Shown here: piece by piece, positions 9,896-18,789 of the stretch
Numbering within the stretch: position 1 is the first letter of the stretch
Layout: every line of letters starts with the position of its first letter
Source of the DNA: Gammaproteobacteria bacterium
GTDB lineage: Bacteria > Pseudomonadota > Gammaproteobacteria > Xanthomonadales > SZUA-36
Direction of reading: 5' to 3'
Length of the DNA: 64,000 nt
NCBI GenBank assembly: GCA_024279945.1
Contig: JAJRRA010000011.1
Coordinates: 1-64,000 of the forward strand
Notes under the pieces: generated by a model
Databases searched by the model: none
Told to the model about the DNA's origin: nothing
The model's input: only the letters and a program-made list of their open reading frames with translations
Translations under genes and position numbers: made by a program

Positions 9896-10354
9896 TTATT
9901 GCTGCCCGTAAAAGTGCTGCTGAATTGGCTTACGAAAACTCTGATGACAGGCCAGACAGGTTTCCTGCAAGGTGGAGAAGCTTGAGATGACGCCATCTGC
10001 ATCCTCTTTCGCCGCCACTTCCGCCAGTTCCCGAGCGCTGTTGTGGGTTTTGTCATCGTGCGCTTTAAACTGACCCATATCGCTACCCATAAAAGCCATG
10101 ATTCGCGCTTTTTCTGCCGGTGGCGGCCCGGGGTGATCTGCAATTCGCATCGCCGCCTGTTCAACCTGTCGCCAGTTTTCAGTGACAATGCCGTCAACCG
10201 CAAGCTGCATTTCTTTGCTGAGATTCCACATAATTTTGCGTAATTCCAGGGGCTCCACAGGAGCCGCTGCGGTCTCGGCTACTGCCGGACTGGCAGCGAT
10301 AAGAATCGTTAACCCGGCGAACAGGCCAACCGACACAATAGAAGGGATTTTCAT
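9896..10354 (-). CDS. Cytochrome c' family protein (class II cytochrome c)
   Basis: Periplasmic four-helix-bundle haem protein. The frame is open further upstream, but MKIPSIVSVGLFAGLTILIA then ASPAVAETAA is a clear signal peptide, so the start is ATG 10354 (152 residues). The haem motif CLACH is at residues 133-137 near the C-terminus, the class II arrangement, and RKIMWNLSKEMQ begins helix 1. Members bind NO or act in electron transfer; which applies here cannot be told. It is monocistronic, with about 230 bases to the next gene. That gap (9667-9895) shows only the AT-rich TonB-receptor promoter region. Confidence 0.88.
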   Translation of the reverse strand: MKIPSIVSVGLFAGLTILIAASPAVAETAAAPVEPLELRKIMWNLSKEMQLAVDGIVTENWRQVEQAAMRIADHPGPPPAEKARIMAFMGSDMGQFKAHDDKTHNSARELAEVAAKEDADGVISSFSTLQETCLACHQSFRKPIQQHFYGQQ

Positions 10355-10442
10355 GTTGCTTTTCTCTGCTGGTAAAGTTTGTTGAATAGCGGGTTGATCA
10401 CTACATGGGGCCGGGAGGGTTCGGGAACAATTATAAGCCCCC

Positions 10443-10501
10443 CCTGGGCGCGACAGCTTCGTGCTCTTTATCACCCATCGCCCGCAAGCAGGCTCCTACA
10501 G
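10443..10501. repeat. REP-like palindromes between aminotransferase and cytochrome c'
   Basis: CCCTGGGCGCGACAGCTTCG then TGCTCTT (from about 10443) resembles the family A unit near mutS. CATCGCCCGCAAGCAGGCTC then CTACAG (about 10477-10502) resembles the widespread gammaproteobacterial REP with GCCCGCAAGC..GGC. They mark the downstream end of the aminotransferase gene and overlap its last codons. Confidence 0.6.
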
Positions 10502-11836
10502 AAAAGTTACGTCGTTGAAGGTACGCTGTAGCTTGGTGACCAATTCTTCCACGTGACTGTGCTGATAGATAAACGGTGGCGCCAGCAACACATGTGCACC
10601 TTCGCGCCCGTCAGCGGTACCGCCTCCGGGATAGCAGATCAAGCCATGGTTCATGGCGGTTCGCCGGATGGTTTCCGGTAAACCGAGTTCGGCATGAATG
10701 GGGGCCCGGGTTTCGCAGTCCCGGACCAACTCAATGCCCAGCAACAAGCCACGGCCGCGGATATCCCCGACATGCGGGTGATCACGGAAGGCTTCGTTCA
10801 GTGCGTCCCGCAGGACCCTGCCGGTCGCCATAACATTCGCCAGCAGATTGTCCCTTGCAATCACCTGTTCAACCGCCACACCAGCAGCGGTCGCCGTGGC
10901 ATGGCCCACATAGGTATGACCATGAGCAAAAGATCCAAACCCTTCGACAATGCCATCGTGAATGAACCCGCGGGCGATTGTTGCTCCAATCGGCTGGTAA
11001 CCACCTCCCAGACCTTTGGCCATGGTGACAATGTCCGGCAGTATGCCTTCCTGTTCGAAGGCAAACCAGGTGCCGGTGCGCCCACATCCGGCCATGACTT
11101 CATCCAGTACGAGCAGAATCTCATGACGATCACAGATTTCACGAATCTTACGAAAATAGGGCCCGACTGCCGGTACGGCCCCCATGGTCGCACCAACCAC
11201 CGGTTCGGCGAAAAAGGCCGCTATATTCTCAGCCCCGTGTTCGTCCATGGCAGCTTCCAGCGAGGCTGCGCTGCGCATGCCATAGGCTTCGTCACTCTCA
11301 TCCGCCTGCTGGTGCCGATAGGCATAACAGGAGTCGATTTTGGGCCATTGCTGTAACAGCGGCGCATACATTTTGCTGCGCCCGGGATTACCGGCCAGGG
11401 ACAGTGCGCCCAGGGTATTGCCATGATAGCTCTGCTGTCGGCTGACCATGATGTGCTTGCTGTCACGCCCACGCGCCACCCAGTATTGGCGCACCAGTTT
11501 CAGGGCTGTTTCATTGGCCTCGGAACCACCGGAAACAAAATAGACCCGCGCGCCCGGTTCACCCACATCCGACGCGGCAAAACGCTCCGCCAGTTTTGCC
11601 GCCAGCTTTTCCTGTGGTTCATTGGTGAAGGCGGTGGTGTGTGCAAAGGCCAGTTTGCCCACCTGTTCAATGATTGCCCGGGTAACTTCAGGATGGCGGT
11701 AACCCAGGCAGGTGATGGCTGCACCACCGCTGCCATCGAGGTATTGTTTCCCATCGGCATCGTAAACGTAAACGCCTTCTCCGCGAACGGCTACCGGGTA
11801 TTTATTTCCCGGATCCCTGTAAAACACATTTGGCAT
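10496..11836 (-). CDS. Class III PLP-dependent aminotransferase
   Basis: Transfers the amino group of an omega-amino or alpha-amino donor to a keto acid using pyridoxal phosphate. It has 446 residues from ATG 11836 (GAAGGAAAG upstream; the longer frame begins inside the preceding gene). Visible motifs are SGGSEANETALKLVRQYW (phosphate binding), the LVLDEVMAGCGRTG block holding the Asp that contacts the PLP pyridine nitrogen, and MAKGLGGGYQPIGA with the Schiff-base Lys. The substrate cannot be read from sequence; beta-alanine, GABA or other omega-amino acids are usual in this group. It starts 10 bases after the symporter stop, so the pair is an operon, suggesting the symporter imports its substrate or a co-metabolised acid. 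Confidence 0.9.
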   Translation of the reverse strand: MPNVFYRDPGNKYPVAVRGEGVYVYDADGKQYLDGSGGAAITCLGYRHPEVTRAIIEQVGKLAFAHTTAFTNEPQEKLAAKLAERFAASDVGEPGARVYFVSGGSEANETALKLVRQYWVARGRDSKHIMVSRQQSYHGNTLGALSLAGNPGRSKMYAPLLQQWPKIDSCYAYRHQQADESDEAYGMRSAASLEAAMDEHGAENIAAFFAEPVVGATMGAVPAVGPYFRKIREICDRHEILLVLDEVMAGCGRTGTWFAFEQEGILPDIVTMAKGLGGGYQPIGATIARGFIHDGIVEGFGSFAHGHTYVGHATATAAGVAVEQVIARDNLLANVMATGRVLRDALNEAFRDHPHVGDIRGRGLLLGIELVRDCETRAPIHAELGLPETIRRTAMNHGLICYPGGGTADGREGAHVLLAPPFIYQHSHVEELVTKLQRTFNDVTFL

Positions 11837-11846
11837 GGACTTTCCT

Positions 11847-13136
11847 TCAAGCTCTTTCTTCTGCTCTTTTCTCAGAAGCGTCAATTAATGCGGTAACGGC
11901 GCAGTCACCGGTCACATTGGTAGCTGTGCGTACCATGTCCAAAATGCGGTCCACACCAAGGATCAGGGCCACACCCGCACTGGGCACGCCGATGGCCTCC
12001 AGCACGATGACCAGCATGATCAAGCCCGCACCCGGCACCGGCGCCGCCCCGATTGAAGCGAGCAAAGCCGTCAACACGATGGTCAGTTGGACGGTAAAAT
12101 CCAACGGAATACCCAGCACCTGGGCAATGAACACGGCCGCCACACCCTGGTAAAGCGCCGTGCCGTCCAGGTTGATGGTCGCCCCGATGGGCAGCACGAA
12201 CGAAGCTACTTCATTCCTCACTCCGAGATTTTCTTCGACACAATCAAAGGAAACCGGCAAGGTCGCCGCGCTGGAACTGGTGGAGAACGCAACCAACTGT
12301 GCCGGTGCAATGGCGGTAAAAAACTTTTTAAACGTGTGCGGTGTGAAAAATCGGATGATAAAACCGTAGACCAGAAACACGTGCAGCAACAAGCCCAGAA
12401 CCACGGCAAATGAATAAAAACCCAGGGCCTTAAGCAATTCCAGGATGGTGCCCAGGTCATCTCCCGCAATGGCCGTGATGGTGCCGGCCATCAATGCGAA
12501 TACGCCGATGGGAGCAACCAGCATGATCAGATCCACGATCTTGATAACCACGTCATTCATGCCGGAGATGAAGCGCGCAACCGTCGCGGTGCCCTCACTC
12601 TGGACCAGCATCAAACCGATGCCGAAAAGCAGAGAGAAAAACACCACCTGCAGCATGCTGCGGTTGCTGGATGCTGCGCCGATAATATTGGTTGGTACGA
12701 TATCAACCAGGGGTTGCAGCGGCCCCCGATCCTTGACAATCTCAACTGAGGCCGCTTTTTCATCGAGGTTCGACTGGTAGGCTTTTTGCAGTTCAATGCC
12801 CACTTTCTGTGGCATCAGGCTGCCTGGTTCCAGCGTATTGACCACGACCAGTCCAATGATAATCGCGACCGCAGTAGTCAGGAGATAAATACCAATAGTC
12901 TTGCCACCCATACGCGACAACTGGCTGATGTCAGCCAGCGAGGATATCCCGGTCACCAGCGAGGCGAAGACCAGGGGAACCGCAATCAGCTTGAGCAGGT
13001 TGACGAAAATGGTGCCGAAGGGCGCAATCCAGTCCTGAGTAAAGCCACTCCACTGATTCCAGGCGGCAAAAATACCGAAAAGAGTGCCGGTTACCAGACC
13101 AATGATGATCTGCCAGTGGAGTTTCATTTTCATCAT
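11847..13136 (-). CDS. Dicarboxylate/amino acid:cation symporter (DctA/GltP family)
   Basis: Inner-membrane sodium- or proton-coupled uptake of C4-dicarboxylates or acidic amino acids. It has 429 residues from ATG 13136. Family hallmarks are the serine-rich hairpin loop AFSTSSSAATLPVSF, the NLDGTALYQG motif (the family NMDGT cation/substrate site) and GAAPVPGAGLIMLVIVLEAIG before the C-terminal DRILDMVRTATNVTGD motif, whose Asp and Asn contact cation and substrate. At least eight hydrophobic spans are visible. It is first in an operon with the aminotransferase, 10 bases apart. Confidence 0.92.
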   Translation of the reverse strand: MMKMKLHWQIIIGLVTGTLFGIFAAWNQWSGFTQDWIAPFGTIFVNLLKLIAVPLVFASLVTGISSLADISQLSRMGGKTIGIYLLTTAVAIIIGLVVVNTLEPGSLMPQKVGIELQKAYQSNLDEKAASVEIVKDRGPLQPLVDIVPTNIIGAASSNRSMLQVVFFSLLFGIGLMLVQSEGTATVARFISGMNDVVIKIVDLIMLVAPIGVFALMAGTITAIAGDDLGTILELLKALGFYSFAVVLGLLLHVFLVYGFIIRFFTPHTFKKFFTAIAPAQLVAFSTSSSAATLPVSFDCVEENLGVRNEVASFVLPIGATINLDGTALYQGVAAVFIAQVLGIPLDFTVQLTIVLTALLASIGAAPVPGAGLIMLVIVLEAIGVPSAGVALILGVDRILDMVRTATNVTGDCAVTALIDASEKRAEERA

Positions 13137-13266
13137 TGTTATTTCCAGCGCCCTGTTGTGCCAGTTCGGTGCATGTGTAAAGCCTGCACGCACATATAGC
13201 CTAAAAAAGGGTTCGATTCAATCAATGAACACTGCTTTCTGGCAGGCCGACAGACAGAGTTTGACC

Positions 13267-14295
13267 TTAACGACGAACCCGGCCGGAGCCATCGCCGGCC
13301 AACAGTCGTTCGACTTCTGCAATAGAAACGAGGTTGAAATCACCGGAAATGGAATGCTTCAGGCAACTGGCTGCAACTGCAAACTCAAGAGATTGCTGGC
13401 GGTCCTGATAAATATTGAGTCCATAGATCAAGGCGGAGGCAAAACTGTCACCACCCCCGACCCGGTCAACAATATCTGTAATTTGATAGGCACGGGACGT
13501 TCTGAATCCATCGCGGTCACGCAAACAGGCTGACCAACCGTTACGATCCGCGCTTTCAGACTCGCGTAAGGTGATCGCCATGACGGACAAATCAGGATAG
13601 AGATCCATCATTTTTTTGCTCAATGCCTCATATTTTACACGGTCCAGTGAGCCGTCAGAGACATCAACATCCACCACAATGCCAAGAGCTTTCTGACAAT
13701 CTTCTTCATTGGCGATACCAACATCAACGTAACTGACCAGTTCTGCCATAACCTCAGGAGCCGTTTTGCCGTAATTCCACAGCTTTTTGCGGTAGTTGAA
13801 ATCACACGATACGGTCAGGCCCTGGCTTTTGGCCACCTTTACCGCTTCGAGACTCAAGTCTGCCGCCGACCGGCTGAGCGCCGGAGTGATACCCGTGATA
13901 TGAAACCACTTTGCTCCTGAAAAAATCCTGGTCCAGTCGAAATCACCCACTTTCGATTCTGCTATCGAAGACTGCGTACGGTCGTACACAACTTTTGAAG
14001 GACGCTGGTTAGCGCCGGTTTCCAGGAAATAAATCCCCAGGCGATTGCCGCAGCGGCGAATCATGCGGGTATCCACAGCAAAGCGGCGTAGCTCGCGAAT
14101 GGCGGCTTCACCGATGTCGTTGTCCGGCACGGCGGACACAAAAGCTGAATCCAGGCCAAAGTTCGCCAGCGACAGAGCCACATTGGCTTCCCCACCACCA
14201 AACGTCGCTTCAAATGCCGGTGACTGAAAAAAGCGCTCGTGTCCGGGAGATTTCAGCCGCAGCATGATCTCACCAAATGAAATGTACTCGGCCAT
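13267..14295 (-). CDS. kdgK: 2-keto-3-deoxygluconate kinase
   Basis: Phosphorylates 2-keto-3-deoxygluconate (KDG) to KDPG, the step joining uronate breakdown to the Entner-Doudoroff aldolase. This is a PfkB-family sugar kinase of 342 residues. The N-terminal signature [17 protein letters not shown] is near residues 32-48 and the C-terminal PfkB signature [17 protein letters not shown] carries the catalytic Asp and anion hole. It lies 5 bases after eda and is last in the aco-dha-eda-kdg operon. It serves the uxaC/uxuB/uxuA/uxaA genes found elsewhere in the window. Confidence 0.93.
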   Translation of the reverse strand: MAEYISFGEIMLRLKSPGHERFFQSPAFEATFGGGEANVALSLANFGLDSAFVSAVPDNDIGEAAIRELRRFAVDTRMIRRCGNRLGIYFLETGANQRPSKVVYDRTQSSIAESKVGDFDWTRIFSGAKWFHITGITPALSRSAADLSLEAVKVAKSQGLTVSCDFNYRKKLWNYGKTAPEVMAELVSYVDVGIANEEDCQKALGIVVDVDVSDGSLDRVKYEALSKKMMDLYPDLSVMAITLRESESADRNGWSACLRDRDGFRTSRAYQITDIVDRVGGGDSFASALIYGLNIYQDRQQSLEFAVAASCLKHSISGDFNLVSIAEVERLLAGDGSGRVRR

Positions 14296-14300
14296 ATCGC

Positions 14301-14939
14301 CTACCCTCGGGTGGCGGCAGCGATAGCCACTGCCGCCGCCGCTAATTCTGTAACGACCTCAAAATCACCACTTGCCAACGCCGTTTTTGGTGTCAGCCAG
14401 CTACCACCGCAGGCGAGTACAGCAGGCACAGACAGGTATTCGGCAAGGTTGTCTGCTGAAATGCCACCGGTAGGGATGAATCTTACATCACCGAAGACGG
14501 CAGCCAGCGACTTGATCATAGCGGTGCCCCCAGCCAGATCCGCCGGGAAAAATTTGAGGATGCGCAGTCCCATGTTCCAGGCCTGTTGCATCTCCGTGGC
14601 TGTCACGACACCGGGGCAAATCGGCAGGCCGTGGACTTTAACCACATCAATAACGGGCTTGTGGAGACCGGGACAGACAATAAACTCAGCCCCGGCCATA
14701 ATGGCCGCTTCAGCCTGCCGCGTATTCAAAACCGTACCGGCGCCGACTATGGCCTCCGGGACTGCCTGCACAATTGCTGAAAGGCAATTCAGAGCCTGGG
14801 GCGTGCGCAACACAAGTTCGATGGCAAAAAGCCCACCGGCCACCAGGGCTTTGGCGGTTTCTATTGCAATGTCAGGATCATTGGACTGGATAAGCGGTAC
14901 CAGCGGTACGGATTCAAGTTCCTGTTCGATGGTTCTCAT
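14301..14939 (-). CDS. eda: KDPG aldolase (bifunctional KHG/KDPG aldolase)
   Basis: Cleaves KDPG to pyruvate and glyceraldehyde 3-phosphate. It has 212 residues from ATG 14939, preferred over the GTG two codons earlier because AAAGGTG sits in front of it. The class I aldolase residues are in place: Glu41 in AIELVLRT and the Schiff-base Lys129 in RILKFFPA. The phosphate-binding FIPTGGIS follows. It sits between dhaKL (27-base gap) and kdgK (5-base gap). Confidence 0.94.
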   Translation of the reverse strand: MRTIEQELESVPLVPLIQSNDPDIAIETAKALVAGGLFAIELVLRTPQALNCLSAIVQAVPEAIVGAGTVLNTRQAEAAIMAGAEFIVCPGLHKPVIDVVKVHGLPICPGVVTATEMQQAWNMGLRILKFFPADLAGGTAMIKSLAAVFGDVRFIPTGGISADNLAEYLSVPAVLACGGSWLTPKTALASGDFEVVTELAAAAVAIAAATRG

Positions 14940-14966
14940 AATCACCTTTGGTTCCGGCCCGTTGGT

Positions 14967-16607
14967 TCAGAGACGTTGCGCCACCTTTTCGAAAACACGG
15001 GCAATGGCTTCCGAGCCGGGATCTACAACTCCATTAAGACTATCAGAAGGGACATAGGAGGCGCGACCTGCCCCCGCTTTGGTCATTTTTGCCGTTGCAT
15101 CGGCCCCGTTTCGGGCTGCTTTTGCTGCATCATCCATGGACCGACCAGCCTGCAGAGCATCAATTGCCGGCAACAGTGAGTCCAGCATGGTCCGGTCTCC
15201 CGGCTTCGCTCCACCATAGAACATCATCCGTTCAGCGCCTTCCATCAATGCAGAAGGCCAGTATCTGGTACGCTCATATGCCTCCCCCGTTGCAGCGAAA
15301 AAAATCGCCATCAGTGCGCCACTTGATCCACCCATGTGCCGGGCAAGCAAATCACTGAGTGCATGACACAGCCTCACGCCATCGCCACAGGGCAGCTGAT
15401 CCATTTCATCCACCACGCAGCGCGCTGCATTGGCAAAAGTGGTTCCGGTATCGCCATCCCCGATGCGTGAATCGAGTTGATTCAAATCATCGAGTGATGT
15501 GATCAGAGCGGTGCAGGCTGCGTGAATGACTTCCTCGGTACCGGCATCACTGGATGGATCAAATTCCGGCCTCTCAAGTAATACAGCAGGAACCAGGCTC
15601 ACCGTATCGCCCCGCTGCCGCACCCCCGGCCAGGCGGCAACTGCTACCGGTGAAAAGAGCGCCTCTTTATCCTGAGGCTCCAGCGCCAGCAATGAAATCG
15701 AAAATCCATTCATGTCCAGAGAAGTCATCAACTGTGCCGGACCAATGATCACATCCACTCTCTCAGCCAGCGACGTTTCCAGCAATGAATAAGCCAGAAT
15801 CTGCATTTCAATCGGTGGCACCGAGCCGAGGTTATTGAGGATCAAGGCATAACGCCGGTCACTTTGGCCAATGGCTTGTTCAACTTTACTGCAAGCCACT
15901 TCCATCAAGTGTGCTGCGGCAGCGAATGCAATTCTGGAAACACCCGGCTCGCCGTGTATGCCCAGACCCAGTTCCACCTCCGTGGCTTCCAGGTATTGTT
16001 CCGGGGTATTTCCCGGCACGGTGCAGGTATCAAGGGATAATCCGATGGAGTAAATGCGCCCGGCCAGATCTCTCGCCGCCTGTGATACCTGTTGCAATGG
16101 AGCGCCTTGCGCTGCCATAAAACCGGCAATCTTGTGAACAAAAAGCGTCCCCGCCACACCACGCGCCTGGTTTGCGCCCGGAATGGCAATATCGTCTGCA
16201 ACGATTGCCATTTCCACTTTGTAGCCCAGCGCTTTAGCCCGCTCTGCTGCAAGCCCGAAATTCAACCGGTCACCGGTATAATTCTTCACAATGAGAAGAC
16301 AGCCTGCTTCGCCGGTAACCGCAACAATGGCCGAGAGAACGGCATTAACACTGGGAGAAGCAAAGATTTCGCCGCAAACAGCAGCCGTTAACATTCCCTC
16401 ACCGACAAAACCGCTATGAGCCGGTTCGTGACCAGAACCACCACCGGAGATCATCGCCACTCGGGATTTGTCCCAGTCGGTTCTGAGAACCACTTTTGTG
16501 TGGGGATAGGAATCGAGCCGTGCCAGTGATGAATCGGGCGTGGTGGCCAAAAAACCATCCAGCGCCTCGGTAACAATATCACCTTTCAAATTAATAAAAC
16601 GCTTCAT
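14967..16607 (-). CDS. ATP-dependent dihydroxyacetone (triose/tetrulose) kinase, DhaK-DhaL fusion
   Basis: Single-chain kinase of 546 residues combining DhaK (1 to about 335, substrate side) and DhaL (about 350-546, ATP side), as in ATP-dependent enzymes rather than the PTS-type split one. DhaK has GGGSGHEPAH (residues 55-64) and His218 in GIHGEPG, which binds the carbonyl of the substrate covalently. DhaL has the magnesium-binding aspartates in DSRIGDGDTG (379-388). Family members act on dihydroxyacetone, glyceraldehyde or erythrulose. Lying between the aco-like dehydrogenase and the KDPG aldolase, it probably phosphorylates a short ketose or aldose made in this pathway; which one is unknown. 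Confidence 0.92.
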   Translation of the reverse strand: MKRFINLKGDIVTEALDGFLATTPDSSLARLDSYPHTKVVLRTDWDKSRVAMISGGGSGHEPAHSGFVGEGMLTAAVCGEIFASPSVNAVLSAIVAVTGEAGCLLIVKNYTGDRLNFGLAAERAKALGYKVEMAIVADDIAIPGANQARGVAGTLFVHKIAGFMAAQGAPLQQVSQAARDLAGRIYSIGLSLDTCTVPGNTPEQYLEATEVELGLGIHGEPGVSRIAFAAAAHLMEVACSKVEQAIGQSDRRYALILNNLGSVPPIEMQILAYSLLETSLAERVDVIIGPAQLMTSLDMNGFSISLLALEPQDKEALFSPVAVAAWPGVRQRGDTVSLVPAVLLERPEFDPSSDAGTEEVIHAACTALITSLDDLNQLDSRIGDGDTGTTFANAARCVVDEMDQLPCGDGVRLCHALSDLLARHMGGSSGALMAIFFAATGEAYERTRYWPSALMEGAERMMFYGGAKPGDRTMLDSLLPAIDALQAGRSMDDAAKAARNGADATAKMTKAGAGRASYVPSDSLNGVVDPGSEAIARVFEKVAQRL

Positions 16608-16645
16608 ATCATATTTTGCATCCGCCTGGTGTTTCTGGCAGTTTC

Positions 16646-17776
16646 TTAGTAGTTCTCGATAAATTTCCTGATCATTGCATTGAGTTCACTCGCCGCCTCA
16701 ATGTGCACCATATGGCCAGCCTGCTCAAAAACATGAAGGTCTGTATTTGCCGGTAACTTCGCCGTTTGCCCCAGCGGAGCAACCTGATCCTGCCCACCCC
16801 ATATCACCAGCGCAGGCATTTCCAGTTGTGACAATTTATCCTCCGGCACGGCGTCCTCCACGCTGTAAATGGAGGCCTCTGCGATCTTATCCAGGCAGGC
16901 CCCGGTGCCTTCAATTCGCTTGGCTTTCAGCACGTTCTCGATCATCTCCCGGGTAACAAATGTCGGATCAGCAAAAAGCTGATGAATGTAGGGTTTAAGC
17001 TGGGGGCGCCGCTGGGCCGCGATAAAGCCCTCAACGTATTTATTATCAACTACCGTTCCTGCCCCGGCGCCGCTGAGCAATACCAGGGATGCAGCCTGAT
17101 GCGGGTTCTGGACTGCAAGCTCAACCGCGATTGCTGCACCGAGCGAATGCCCGACGATATGCGCTCGGGGGATAACCAGCGCAGCCATAAAATCTGCGAC
17201 CAGTGTTGCCAGGCTGCTCAGTGTTCCCGCGCCGACCTGCCGCGAAGATTCCCCGTGTGCAGGAAGGTCGAAAGTATATGCTGTGCGCTGTTCAGCAAAT
17301 TCCGGGGCATTGAACATCCAGCCGTTCTGATCACCACCGAAACCGTGAATAAAGAGAATGGGTAATCCACTGCCGTTCTCAGCAGCCGGGTACTTGCGAT
17401 AGGCGATGGAAATGCCCTGGATTTCGACCCTGGAAGGCGCCAGGTCAACTTCCTCGCCGGCTTCCTGCGGGATAAAGTGCGAGCGGAATTTGTTTACAAA
17501 TGCATCGATTTCCACTTCATCCGCTTCACCCTCAGTCAGAACACCCAGTAAGGCTCCAACAGGTAGTTCGTCTCCAGGCTGGGCGACTTGCCGGGACAGT
17601 TCCCCATCACCAGGCGCTTCCATGGCAACAATGGTTTTATCGGTTTCTATTTCCAGAATTTCATCGCCCCTGGTGACACGGGCTCCAGCCTCTACCAGCC
17701 ATTCCACAACCGTACCCGAGGTCATTGCCATGCCCCATTTCGGCATGGTAAGCGGTGTAAGCTGACCGATACTCAC
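16646..17776 (-). CDS. acoC: Acetoin-dehydrogenase-type E2: lipoyl domain fused to alpha/beta hydrolase
   Basis: 376 residues. Residues about 8-82 are a lipoyl domain with the lipoylated Lys47 in EIETDKTIV. Residues about 115-376 are an alpha/beta hydrolase with Ser211 in GHSLGAA, Asp330 in GGQDQ and His355 in AGHMVH. This is the AcoC layout (lipoyl domain plus hydrolase-fold acyl-handling domain) rather than the classical 2-oxoacid E2 with a CAT acyltransferase domain. The GTG start at 17776 follows the acoB stop (TAG) directly. It should carry the acyl group formed by AcoA/AcoB to CoA. No E3 (dihydrolipoamide dehydrogenase) is in the window, so it must be supplied from elsewhere. Confidence 0.9.
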   Translation of the reverse strand: MSIGQLTPLTMPKWGMAMTSGTVVEWLVEAGARVTRGDEILEIETDKTIVAMEAPGDGELSRQVAQPGDELPVGALLGVLTEGEADEVEIDAFVNKFRSHFIPQEAGEEVDLAPSRVEIQGISIAYRKYPAAENGSGLPILFIHGFGGDQNGWMFNAPEFAEQRTAYTFDLPAHGESSRQVGAGTLSSLATLVADFMAALVIPRAHIVGHSLGAAIAVELAVQNPHQAASLVLLSGAGAGTVVDNKYVEGFIAAQRRPQLKPYIHQLFADPTFVTREMIENVLKAKRIEGTGACLDKIAEASIYSVEDAVPEDKLSQLEMPALVIWGGQDQVAPLGQTAKLPANTDLHVFEQAGHMVHIEAASELNAMIRKFIENY

Positions 17777-18784
17777 CTAGCTTTCCATTACTTTGTTAAC
17801 TGCCACAATAAGCTGAGCCACATCGGGAATATACAATTGTTCAAGATTAGGCGCGGCCGGAATGGGCACAAAAGGTGGGGTCACCTTTATGATTGGCGCT
17901 TTCAGTAAGGCAAATCCTTCTTCTGCCACCACCGCTGCAACTTCGGATGCCATCCCAAAGCGCGGACCGGATTCATCAATGATTACCAGGCGTCCGGTTT
18001 CTTCAACACTTTCCAGAATGCTCTCAGTGTCCAGCGGCGAACTGGTCCTCGGATCGAGGATTTCACATTCAATCCCCTGCCTTGCCAATTCTGTCGCAGC
18101 CTTCGTTGCAACATGTACCATGCTTGACATGGCAACGATGGTTACATCCCCACCTGACCGAATGAAATTGGCTTCACCAAAGGGAATTGTATAAGGCTCA
18201 TCCGGCACGTCTTCAACCATTTCATACAGTGCCTTGTGTTCACAAAAAATGACCGGGTCATCATCACGAATGGCAGAGATCAACAAGCCCTTCGCATCGT
18301 AAGGGCCGGATGGAACAACCACCTTCAGCCCGGCAAAATAGCTAAAAATCGGATAAAGACTTTGCGAGTGCTGTGAAGAAATGCCCAGGCCTGCACCCAT
18401 CATCGTGCGAATGGTCAATGGAATTTTATCCTGGCCACCATACATGTAACGGTATTTTGCGGCCTGATTTACAATTTGATCGAAACAGACACCGGCAAAA
18501 TCGATAAACATAAGATCCGCTATCGGGCGCAAACCACTCGCTGCAGCGCCGATCGCGGCACCCATATAGGCCGCCTCACTGATCGGCGTATCGAGTACAC
18601 GTCCCACGCCAAATTCACTCACGAGTCCGCGAGTAACACCCATTGGGCCGCCCCAGGCATCACCTTCTCCACCCGCGCCGGTGCCTCCGGCAACATCTTC
18701 ACCCAAGAGAATGACTGTGGAATCCCGGCGCATCTCCTGCAGAATTGCCTCATTAATTGCCTGTCTGTATGTTTTACCGGCCAT
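17777..18784 (-). CDS. acoB: Acetoin-dehydrogenase-type E1 beta subunit
   Basis: Thiamine-diphosphate dehydrogenase, beta chain, 335 residues. The start MAGKTYRQAINEAILQEMRR, the LGEDVAGG motif, the RVLDTPISEAAYMGAAIGAA block and the C-terminal transketolase domain (LDPRTSSPLDTESILESVEE) are those of the pyruvate/acetoin dehydrogenase E1 beta family. It begins 5 bases after the acoA stop and abuts acoC. The true substrate may be an acyloin-type sugar intermediate rather than acetoin, given its operon partners. Confidence 0.92.
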   Translation of the reverse strand: MAGKTYRQAINEAILQEMRRDSTVILLGEDVAGGTGAGGEGDAWGGPMGVTRGLVSEFGVGRVLDTPISEAAYMGAAIGAAASGLRPIADLMFIDFAGVCFDQIVNQAAKYRYMYGGQDKIPLTIRTMMGAGLGISSQHSQSLYPIFSYFAGLKVVVPSGPYDAKGLLISAIRDDDPVIFCEHKALYEMVEDVPDEPYTIPFGEANFIRSGGDVTIVAMSSMVHVATKAATELARQGIECEILDPRTSSPLDTESILESVEETGRLVIIDESGPRFGMASEVAAVVAEEGFALLKAPIIKVTPPFVPIPAAPNLEQLYIPDVAQLIVAVNKVMES

Positions 18785-18789
18785 TGGAA

